From: DASUFF01 sp036274695
Lineage (GTDB): Bacteria; UBA10199; JACPAL01; GCA-016699445
Reading direction: 5' to 3'
Assembly (NCBI GenBank): GCA_036274695.1
Contig: DASUFF010000085.1
Span: 1 to 40,083 of the forward strand
Length of the DNA: 40,083 bases
Position numbers and translations under genes: made by a program. The notes below the pieces were generated by a model. The model was not told where the DNA came from and did no database searches. It saw only the letters and a program-made list of their open reading frames with translations. Positions 33,742 through 40,083 of this stretch are shown in pieces (the stretch's first letter is position 1; each line of letters begins with the position of its first letter).

Positions 33742-34545
33742 TTAAAGAGGTCCCGAAATCCCGCCGTCTTTTCGCACGCGCCAAAAATGGACGATGATCA
33801 ACACCGCCGTCGCGATCGGGATGAAAATGCAATGAAGCACGTAAAACCGAAGCAGCGTGGGTGCGCCGACGATCGTGCCGGCGGTCAGTAGCGAGCGGGC
33901 GTCGTACCGGGGGGTGATGACGCCCGTCAAGTTCCTCACCTGCTCCGCCAACGGGCCTTCGTTGCCCATCAGAGGCGTTGCACGCGCCATGTTCGTGCCG
34001 ACGGTAACGGCCCAGATGGCCAGCTGGTCCCAGGGGAGCAGATAGCCCGTAAAGGAAAGCAGAAAGGTCAAAACCAAAAGGAGAACGCCGACAATCCAGT
34101 TGAACTCGCGCGGCGGCTTGTAGGAGCCCGTCAGGAAGACGCGGAACATATGGAGCATGACGAGAATGACCATGCTGTGGGCCGCCCACCGGTGCATGTT
34201 GCGCATGATCATGCCGAACGGGACGTCGAACTGGAGGTACTTCATGTCCACGAAGGCGTATTCGGCCACCGGGCGGTAATAGAACATCAGAATAACGCCG
34301 GTGACGGTCAATATCAGGAAGAACAGGAAGGTCAGACCGCCCGCGCACCAGGTGTAGGAGATCTTGATGCCGTGCCGGCGGACCTTGGAAGGATGCAGGT
34401 GCAGGAAGACGTTCGAGGCCGTCATCAGAACGCGGTTGCGAGACGTATCCTTATAACCGTGGCGGAAGATCGACTTCCACACGTAAGAATCGACGACGAC
34501 CTTCTTGACCTGATCGACCTTCTCTTTCAGCTGAACGAGATCCAT
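33742..34545 (-). CDS. petB: Cytochrome b N-terminal half, b6-type, with heme ci cysteine
   Basis: 267 residues, four membrane helices. Heme ligands are H118/H132 and H238/H253; the second pair is 14 residues apart, as in cytochrome b6 rather than mitochondrial cytochrome b. C67 in WCAGGLTF aligns with the cytochrome b6 cysteine that binds heme ci (cn), and the distance from that Cys to the YYRP motif is identical. It therefore likely carries three hemes. Genes for the Rieske protein upstream and the petD-like half downstream complete the quinol oxidase core. Confidence 0.92.
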   Translation of the reverse strand: MDLVQLKEKVDQVKKVVVDSYVWKSIFRHGYKDTSRNRVLMTASNVFLHLHPSKVRRHGIKISYTWCAGGLTFLFFLILTVTGVILMFYYRPVAEYAFVDMKYLQFDVPFGMIMRNMHRWAAHSMVILVMLHMFRVFLTGSYKPPREFNWIVGVLLLVLTFLLSFTGYLLPWDQLAIWAVTVGTNMARATPLMGNEGPLAEQVRNLTGVITPRYDARSLLTAGTIVGAPTLLRFYVLHCIFIPIATAVLIIVHFWRVRKDGGISGPL

Positions 34546-34554
34546 AGAAATCGA

Positions 34555-35091
34555 TTAGAGGACGACGAACGAGTCCGGATCGTCCCACTGGCCCTTTTCG
34601 TAGAGAAACTTTTTGCTCTTGTCGATGACGAGGGTCCCCTCTTCATCGAGCTTGATCGCCAACCGCTCCAGCGGACGAGGCGCCGGTCCCTCAAAATTGA
34701 TGCCGTCCTTGGTAAAGCCGCTGCCGTGGCACGGACACTTGAACTTGGTCTCCAACGGCAACCACCGGGGCGTGCATCCCAGGTGCGTGCAGATGGCTTG
34801 GATGGCGATGATCTTCCCGTCGTTCCGTTCGATCCAGACGCGCTGGTCTTCCTTGTACTTCTCGCTCACCTCGCCGTCCTTATAATCGCCGGGCTTGCCG
34901 GCCTTGAAGACGGGCGACGGCTCGAACAACACGCGGGGGAACATGAACCTTAAGAATCCCAACAAGCCCAACCCGATGGCGGAGAGAAACGCCCCCCATC
35001 CGGCGAAACCCAAGAATTCCCGACGCGTCCACAAATTCGCGTCGTCCGCTTTTTTCGTCAGAGTTTGGCTTTCAGGAATGGTCGTCTGCAT
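34555..35091 (-). CDS. qcrA: Rieske iron-sulfur protein
   Basis: 178 residues. The N-terminal WTRREFLGFAG is a twin-arginine signal-anchor followed by a hydrophobic helix, so export by Tat and membrane tethering are expected. The 2Fe-2S ligands are C101 and H103 (CTHLGC) and C119 and H122 (CPCHGSGF), with the disulfide cysteines C106 and C121. It is the first gene of the cytochrome b complex operon and passes electrons from quinol to the c-type partner. Confidence 0.94.
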   Translation of the reverse strand: MQTTIPESQTLTKKADDANLWTRREFLGFAGWGAFLSAIGLGLLGFLRFMFPRVLFEPSPVFKAGKPGDYKDGEVSEKYKEDQRVWIERNDGKIIAIQAICTHLGCTPRWLPLETKFKCPCHGSGFTKDGINFEGPAPRPLERLAIKLDEEGTLVIDKSKKFLYEKGQWDDPDSFVVL

Positions 35092-35132
35092 GGATTTAAG
35101 CGGTCAAAAATTCGCGCGCACAATAACAACCG

Positions 35133-36050
35133 TCATCTCAATGTCAAGCCCTGTGTCAATCTGTCCGGGCTCTCGAACCACTGGATCTCACGATCCTTTT
35201 TAAACCACGTCCGCTGGCGCTTCGCGTACTGCCTCGTATTGCGAAGGACCAGAGCGATTGCCGCCTCCAAGGACGACTTTCCGCTCAAATAAGCAACGAT
35301 TTCCTTGTAGCCGATCAATTGAAGTCCCGGCGCTCTCGGCCCCCATCGCTCCAAAAGGGCCCGCGTCTCGGCTAAAAGCCCTTGTTCTATCATGCCTTCC
35401 AAGCGCTCTTCGATACGCCGGTCCAACTCCTCTTTGGAAGGATTCAACCCCACTTTCAAAAAAAGCCGCCCCAGCGGATCGCCTTTTTTTTTGGCCCGGT
35501 GGGATCGCCAATGCTCCGAGATCGGCTTCCCGGTCAGATGGTAGACTTCAAGGGCACGGATCAGCCGTTGGCGATTGTTCTTGGTGACCGTTTTCGACGC
35601 CTCTGGGTCGATCTTGCGAAGCTCCACCTCCAAAACTTCGATTCCCTCTTCCTCCAAACGACGCTCCAAACGGGCGCGCAGTTCGGGATCGGCCTTGGGA
35701 CCTTCGAAGAGCCCCCCTTCCAAAGTGCGAAAATAAAGGCCGGTACCCACGGTGAGGATGGGACGCCGGCCTCGCGACGCGATCTCATCCATCACCGGGG
35801 AAGCGAGATCGCTAAACCGGGCGGCGGAAAAAGCCTCCGACGGGTCGACGACGTCGATCAAGTGGAACGGAACCGTTTTTCTTTCGGCGGCGGTCGGTTT
35901 GGCGGTGCCGATGTTCATGCCCCGGTAGATTTGGCCGGAGTCGACGCTGACGATCTCCCCGCCGAGCTTTGCCGCGAGCTCCATCGCCGCAAGCGTCTTG
36001 CCGGAGGCCGTCGGGCCGAAAATCGCAATTACAGGCGTCTCTTGAACCAC
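35133..36050 (-). CDS. miaA: tRNA dimethylallyltransferase
   Basis: Prenylates A37 of tRNAs reading UNN codons, which includes the CAA-anticodon tRNA-Leu in this window. About 305 residues using the GTG at 36050. The P-loop GPTASGKT and the sequences SVDSGQIYRGMNIGTAKP and HLIDVVDPSEAFSAARF are diagnostic, as is NNRQRLIRALEVYHLTGKP. It overlaps the end of mutL by 22 bp; a longer frame to 36104 would translate mutL antiframe. Confidence 0.95.
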   Translation of the reverse strand: MVQETPVIAIFGPTASGKTLAAMELAAKLGGEIVSVDSGQIYRGMNIGTAKPTAAERKTVPFHLIDVVDPSEAFSAARFSDLASPVMDEIASRGRRPILTVGTGLYFRTLEGGLFEGPKADPELRARLERRLEEEGIEVLEVELRKIDPEASKTVTKNNRQRLIRALEVYHLTGKPISEHWRSHRAKKKGDPLGRLFLKVGLNPSKEELDRRIEERLEGMIEQGLLAETRALLERWGPRAPGLQLIGYKEIVAYLSGKSSLEAAIALVLRNTRQYAKRQRTWFKKDREIQWFESPDRLTQGLTLR

Positions 36051-37738
36051 TTTTCGATCTCGTTGAAGGGAACTTCCAAGACGGAAGGCCTTCCATGAGG
36101 GCATTGGCCGGCGAACTTCGTGCGGCCCATCTCGCCGATCAGGGCTTCGATTTCTTCATTGGTCAGCCTCTGCCCCGCCCTCACCTGGGCGTGACAAGCC
36201 ATCCGTTCCAAGACCTCGTGGATCTTCTCCTCCAAGGGCGTGAGCTTGCCGACGGCTTCCAGGCTGTCGATCAGCTCCTCGATGAGCGAGACGACGTCGG
36301 AGCCGTCCAATAGGGTCGGGATCGTCCTTAAGATGAAGGTATTGCCGCCGAAGAACTCGACCTCGAGGCCGACGTTCGCCAGGTCATCCAAATATTTCTT
36401 CAAAATTTCGCCTTGGGAGGGACGTAGGTCGAAATTTTGAGGGATGAGGAGATGCTGTTTTTCGATTCCGCCGTTTTCAAACTGTGCATGAAGCTTCTCG
36501 AAGCCGATGCGCTCGTGAGCGGCGTGCTGGTCGATTAAGAGGAGCTTCTCGTCGGTCTCGCAGAGAAGGTAGGTGCCGTGGACTTGGCCGATAATTCTGT
36601 AGCAGTTAGTGAAGGGGTTGGTTTGGGGTCCAAAGTCCAAAGACCCAAGTCCAAAGCGATCCGAAATTTCACTCGACTGACTTTGGACCTCTTCCAAACT
36701 TTGGACATTGGACATTGGACTTTGGACTTCCTCCGCCTTACCCCCCGCTCCCAAAACCCCGCGAACGCTTTCCCTCACCAATTCATGAACGAGACTCCCA
36801 TTGGCGAACCGTACCTCGCTCTTGGTCGGATGGACGTTCACGTCCACAAACTCCGGCGGAACATCCAAGTAAAGCACGGCCCATGGATAGCGATGCTTCA
36901 TCATCAAGTTTTCGTAAGCCGAAAGCACCGCATGCTGGAGCGTCCGGTCGCGCACGATCCGGCCGTTCACGAAAAAGAAAAGCGACTTGGCGGAAGTGGC
37001 GCTGGCCCGATGGTCCGTCACGAAACCTTTGACGCTCAACTGCCCGCGCCGACCCTCCACCGCATGCAGGTATTCCGCGATGTCCGCCCCCAAGATCTCC
37101 CGGATGCGCTCCTTCGCCTCCGTTTGCGGCCGCGCGAAAAGCTCCGTCTTTCCGTTGTGGCGGAGCGTGAACCCGATGTCGAAGCGCGAGAGCGCGATGG
37201 ATTCGATCCAAGAGGCGATGTGCGAAAACTCCGTCTCCTTGGACTTGAGGAACTTAAGCCGGGCCGGCGTATTGAAAAACAGATTTTGAATGGAGATGCG
37301 GGTTCCCCGAGCGATCGACGAGGCGATCGTTTTGACGATCTTCCCGCCTTCGATCTCGATGCGCGCGCCTTCCTCCGCCTCCCGCGAGCGCGACTCCAGC
37401 GTCATGAAGGACACAGCGGCGATGGAGGGAACGGCCTCGCCGCGGAATCCCAGGGTCCGGATCTTGAAGAGGGCTTCCTCATTGGGCAGCTTGCTCGTGG
37501 CGTGGCGCTCCAAGGCGAGCAGGGCTTCTTCGCGGGTCATGCCGATGCCGTCGTCCAGGATGACAAGGCGTTTCCGGCCGCCCTCCTCCACGTCGATCTC
37601 GATGTTCGCGGCGCCGGCGTCGATGGAATTTTCGACCAGTTCCTTCACCACCGAAAACGGGCGCTCGATGACCTCGCCGGCGGCGATTTTGGAGATCAAA
37701 TCCTCGGGGAGTCTTCGGATGCGGCCGGCGCTGGTCAT
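36029..37738 (-). CDS. mutL: DNA mismatch repair protein MutL (with endonuclease motifs)
   Basis: 569 residues. The N-terminal GHKL ATPase shows E33 and N37 (KELVENSIDAG), DDGIGM (62-67), GFRGEA and the GTRISIQNLFFNTPAR stretch. The C-terminal domain has the nicking-endonuclease motif DQHA-x2-E-x4-E (403-414), ACHAQVRAG and CPHGRP (546-551). This indicates a MutL that cuts DNA itself, as in bacteria lacking MutH. The linker (about 338-371) is encoded by an inverted array of 7-bp repeats. It is upstream of miaA and divergent from plsB. Confidence 0.97.
   Translation of the reverse strand: MTSAGRIRRLPEDLISKIAAGEVIERPFSVVKELVENSIDAGAANIEIDVEEGGRKRLVILDDGIGMTREEALLALERHATSKLPNEEALFKIRTLGFRGEAVPSIAAVSFMTLESRSREAEEGARIEIEGGKIVKTIASSIARGTRISIQNLFFNTPARLKFLKSKETEFSHIASWIESIALSRFDIGFTLRHNGKTELFARPQTEAKERIREILGADIAEYLHAVEGRRGQLSVKGFVTDHRASATSAKSLFFFVNGRIVRDRTLQHAVLSAYENLMMKHRYPWAVLYLDVPPEFVDVNVHPTKSEVRFANGSLVHELVRESVRGVLGAGGKAEEVQSPMSNVQSLEEVQSQSSEISDRFGLGSLDFGPQTNPFTNCYRIIGQVHGTYLLCETDEKLLLIDQHAAHERIGFEKLHAQFENGGIEKQHLLIPQNFDLRPSQGEILKKYLDDLANVGLEVEFFGGNTFILRTIPTLLDGSDVVSLIEELIDSLEAVGKLTPLEEKIHEVLERMACHAQVRAGQRLTNEEIEALIGEMGRTKFAGQCPHGRPSVLEVPFNEIEKWFKRRL
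36628..36727. repeat. Inverted arrays of 7-bp repeats inside mutL
   Basis: The left arm (36628-36655) is four tandem 7-mers, GTCCAAA, GTCCAAA, GACCCAA, GTCCAAA. The right arm (36700-36727) is four in the opposite orientation, TTTGGAC, ATTGGAC, ATTGGAC, TTTGGAC, with another TTTGGAC at 36682-36688. The unit length is not a multiple of three, so each unit is read in a different frame; the whole stays open and encodes the Ser/Gln-rich MutL linker. Similar TCCAA-type arrays occur as dispersed repeats in other genomes, to my recollection. Confidence 0.85.
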
Positions 37739-37799
37739 GGGGATTGCCCGTAGCAGAGCCCTCCTTGCAACTCAACGGGGTTCATACTAGCTTATCGGG

Positions 37800-39710
37800 A
37801 TGTCCCAAAAGCTGGATTTCGCCGGCATCGAAGAGAGAATTCTCGCCTTCTTTCAACGCGTTTCGAACGTGGTGACCTCCTTTTTCCGGTCCCTCGCCAA
37901 CTCGATGAAGAACTATCTCCGGGGCAAGACGCGCTTCGTCCCTGCCGTCCTGCCCAAGGGCCGTAAGGAGATGATCGAAATCATCTTGGAGAGGCGGGAG
38001 CACCAGGACTTCCTGATGGACTTCGCGCGCGAATGCGGCATGCCGCTGGACCACGTCGAGCAGTCCTTCCGCGGCTATCTTCACGAGATCGCCTCCGACC
38101 TGAACTACGTCTCCATCCCCTTCTGGGACTTCTTTCTCAGCTGGATTTTCGAGACCATTTACGAAGGATTGGACGTCGATCACGCCGCCCTGGAGAAGAT
38201 CCGCCCCTTGGTGGGCCAGCGCCCCATCGTCTTCGTTCCGAACCACCGCAGCCACATGGATTACCTGCTGCTTTCCTATGTCCTGAACGACCACCGGATC
38301 CAGGTTCCCTACATCTGCGCGGGCACCAACCTTTCCTTCTGGCCGCTGGGAACGGCGTTCCGGAAGTCCGGCGCCTTCTTCATCCGCCGTTCCTACGACG
38401 GCAACAAGCTCTATGCGGCGGCGGTTCAGGCCTACATTGAAGAATTGATCCGGGAGAAAGCCCCCCTGGAATTCTTCATCGAGGGCACGCGCAGCCGGAC
38501 CGGGAAGCTCATTTCGCCGCGGATGGGGATCCTAAGCAGCATCGTCCACGCCCAGGAACGGATCGGCGCCGACGACGTTCTTTTCGTGCCGACCTCCTTC
38601 ACCTACGAGTCGGTCCTGGAGGAAAAGAGCTACCTCGAGGAGCAGGCCGGAGGGGTCAAGAAGGAGGAAAGTTTTTGGGACTTGATCCGCCTCCGGAAAT
38701 ATCTCCGCCGCCGCCAGGGCAAGGTCTACATCCGTTTCGGCGATCCCGTTTCCCTGGGCGAGTTCGCGGCCGGCGCGCCGATGGAGCGCTCCAAGATCCA
38801 GTCGCTGGCCTACGAGCTCACCTACGGCATCAATAAATCTTCCGTGGTCACGCCCGCCGCCCTCGCGGCGACCGTCCTGCTGACCCAGCCGCGCCGGTCC
38901 ATCACCGCCAAGGACCTACAGAGCACCGTGGAGGCCTATCTCGACTATCTGCGTTTCAAGGGCTGCCGGCTATCGGAACCCTTACAAAAATATCAGTCCC
39001 TGGCGATCCGGGAGGCCCTGCGGGGATATATTCGGGGGCATCTCGTTCAGGAGTCCTACGACTTCGAAGAACCGCTCTACCGGGTCGTCGAGGAAAAACG
39101 GGCCCTGCTCGACTATTACAAAAATACGTCGGTCCATTTCTTCGTCTCGATGGGCGTGCTGTCCTCCATCCTCGCGAAGGTCGAAGGCGAGCGGACTTCC
39201 CGCGCCTCCGTGGAGGCCGACTTCCTCTTTCTCCAAGAACTGCTGGATCACGAGTTCACCTTCAGCCGGCGTCAGGAAGTCTCTCTTCACGTCGACCGTC
39301 TCTTCGATTTCCTGAAGGAAAAGGGCTGGGCCCGGGTCGAGGGCGACGCCATCGTTCTTTCCGAAGGGGCCCGGCCTCATTTGGAGCTCTTCGCCTCGCC
39401 GGTGAGGAATTTTCTCGAATCCTACGAAATCCTTTGGAAGACGCTTCCCCACTTGGGCACGCGACGGTGGGAAGCCAAGGAACTCTTCCGGTTCTTAAGC
39501 GAGCGCGGACGCATTCTTTATTTGAAAGAAATTATCGATCGCCCCGAAGCCATCAACAAGTTCACGCTGCAGAACGCCGTCGCCGCCTTTCGAAACTTCG
39601 GTTTCCTGAAAGAAGAGGTCGAGGGATGGGGACGGAGGAAGAGGACCTTTTACCAACAGGTCCCGGGTGACCACGAAAAATCAAGTTATTTCAGCAGGTT
39701 ATTAAAGTGA
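37800..39710 (+). CDS. plsB: Glycerol-3-phosphate acyltransferase (PlsB-like)
   Basis: 636 residues. The acyltransferase motif I is NHRSHMDY (H149-x4-D154), followed by GAFFIRRSYDGNKLY and motif III FIEGTRSRTGK, with VPTSFTYE at motif IV. Length and the C-terminal extension match PlsB/GPAT-type proteins rather than the short PlsC enzymes. It would make lysophosphatidate in phospholipid synthesis at the inner membrane. It is divergent from mutL across 61 bp. Confidence 0.88.
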   Translation: MSQKLDFAGIEERILAFFQRVSNVVTSFFRSLANSMKNYLRGKTRFVPAVLPKGRKEMIEIILERREHQDFLMDFARECGMPLDHVEQSFRGYLHEIASDLNYVSIPFWDFFLSWIFETIYEGLDVDHAALEKIRPLVGQRPIVFVPNHRSHMDYLLLSYVLNDHRIQVPYICAGTNLSFWPLGTAFRKSGAFFIRRSYDGNKLYAAAVQAYIEELIREKAPLEFFIEGTRSRTGKLISPRMGILSSIVHAQERIGADDVLFVPTSFTYESVLEEKSYLEEQAGGVKKEESFWDLIRLRKYLRRRQGKVYIRFGDPVSLGEFAAGAPMERSKIQSLAYELTYGINKSSVVTPAALAATVLLTQPRRSITAKDLQSTVEAYLDYLRFKGCRLSEPLQKYQSLAIREALRGYIRGHLVQESYDFEEPLYRVVEEKRALLDYYKNTSVHFFVSMGVLSSILAKVEGERTSRASVEADFLFLQELLDHEFTFSRRQEVSLHVDRLFDFLKEKGWARVEGDAIVLSEGARPHLELFASPVRNFLESYEILWKTLPHLGTRRWEAKELFRFLSERGRILYLKEIIDRPEAINKFTLQNAVAAFRNFGFLKEEVEGWGRRKRTFYQQVPGDHEKSSYFSRLLK

Positions 39711-39725
39711 CCATACGTGACCATA
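39707..39725 (+). repeat. Tandem GTGACCATA direct repeats
   Basis: Two copies of GTGACCATA start at 39707 and 39717, exactly one helical turn apart, overlapping the plsB stop. A partial copy (GTGACCA) lies at 39667, also in 10-bp phase. They border the DnaA-box cluster and could be protein-binding iterons. Confidence 0.6.
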
Positions 39726-39730
39726 GATAT

Positions 39731-39877
39731 ATATTCACAGTAAAATCACACTTGTGGATAAGTCAGAATTTTAAGTGCTCAAATCGCAGGCAATCAGGTC
39801 TAAGTCGTTGAGACATTTAAAAAAAAGTTTTGTTAGAATTATTTTCTAAACAATTTTTCCACAGAAAGTGTGAATGA
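39731..39877. other. AT-rich DnaA-box cluster, candidate replication origin
   Basis: A 147-bp AT-rich stretch with four 9-mers within one mismatch of TTATNCACA: ATATTCACA (39731-39739), a perfect TTATCCACA on the minus strand (39753-39761), TTTTCCACA (39855-39863) and TCATTCACA on the minus strand (39869-39877). A run of A/T at about 39817-39850 could serve as an unwinding element. Highly expressed genes to the left point left and those to the right point right, as around an origin. dnaA is not in the window, so this remains a candidate; it also could be a DnaA-regulated promoter. Confidence 0.4.
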
Positions 39878-39896
39878 AAAACCACGAGGAGATCTT

Positions 39897-40083
39897 ATGA
39901 GCGAAGCCTTCATCATCGACGCCGTTCGGACGCCGCGGGGAAAACGGAACGGATCGCTGGCGAACACGCATGCGATCGACGTGGCGGCCGCCCCGTTGAC
40001 GGCATTGGTACACCGCAACAAATTAGATCCAAAGGCGGTGGACGACGTGATCTACGGATGCGTCAGCCAGCGCGGCGAACAAG
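39897..40083 (+). CDS. Acetyl-CoA C-acyltransferase (thiolase), N-terminal fragment
   Basis: 62 residues before the right edge. The start MSEAFIIDAVRTPRGKRNG and the phrase VDDVIYGCVSQRGEQ are typical of the thiolase N-terminal domain (fatty-acid oxidation or acetoacetyl-CoA formation). The nucleophilic Cys, expected near residue 90, lies outside the window. The ATG has an AGGAG ribosome-binding site at 39886-39890. Which thiolase subclass it is cannot be told. Confidence 0.88.
   Translation, partial: MSEAFIIDAVRTPRGKRNGSLANTHAIDVAAAPLTALVHRNKLDPKAVDDVIYGCVSQRGEQ

Noticed and set aside
36628..36727. CRISPR-like array in mutL
   Set aside because: Units are 7 bp without spacers and in inverted orientation, so this is a simple repeat element.
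39839..40021. 60-codon minus-strand frame at the right edge
   Set aside because: It is antisense to the thiolase start and spans the candidate origin; no start signal or family feature.

Overview
This is a gene-dense, GC-rich bacterial chromosome segment with no stretch over 300 bp lacking a gene and no phage, IS element or CRISPR array. It carries rod-shape genes, a PpiD/SurA-like membrane protein, an aa3-type oxygen reductase with its heme A pathway, and a b6-type cytochrome b complex with a multiheme cytochrome. Together these suggest a rod-shaped, aerobically respiring Gram-negative bacterium, possibly of deltaproteobacterial or Nitrospira-like grade and perhaps from an uncultured lineage. 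The lineage is an inference from gene content; no rRNA or other decisive marker is in the window.

Layout. 1-4.2 kb (minus): mreB-mreC-mreD-mrdA, the elongasome operon, with mrdA running off the left edge. 4.3-7.2 kb (plus): a SurA-N/PpiD-like membrane protein, cca (tRNA CCA-adding family with HD domain) and coaE. 7.2-8.9 kb (minus): an FHA plus PP2C phosphatase with an unusual insertion. 9.1-17.8 kb (minus): rimP-nusA-infB-ylxP-rbfA-nrnA-rpsO-pnp, the classic transcription/translation operon without truB, with a hairpin leader before rimP and a large hairpin between rpsO and pnp. 17.9-20.4 kb (minus): tRNA-Leu(CAA), a radical SAM protein, and a nucleotidyltransferase/CDP-alcohol phosphotransferase fusion resembling inositol-phosphate (DIPP) synthases.

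20.5-35.1 kb is a respiratory island. It holds assembly and heme genes (DUF420/CtaM-like, Sco1, ctaB heme O synthase, ctaA heme A synthase) interrupted by an MFS transporter, then ctaCDEF (oxidase subunits II, I, III, IV) plus a small Cys-containing membrane protein on the plus strand. Convergent to these, on the minus strand, is an operon for a Rieske protein, a b6-type cytochrome b N-half with the heme ci cysteine, a subunit-IV-like cytochrome b C-half, an 890-residue octaheme cytochrome c with a long predicted coiled coil, and two related cupredoxin-like exported proteins. The likely electron route is quinol to Rieske/cytochrome b, octaheme protein, possibly the cupredoxin, then the aa3 oxidase. 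This is the best candidate in the window for a poorly described system.

35.1-40.1 kb: miaA and mutL (minus), with a 7-bp-period inverted repeat inserted in frame in the MutL linker; then plsB-like acyltransferase (plus), an AT-rich gap with four DnaA-box-like sites (candidate replication origin), and the start of a thiolase gene cut by the right edge.
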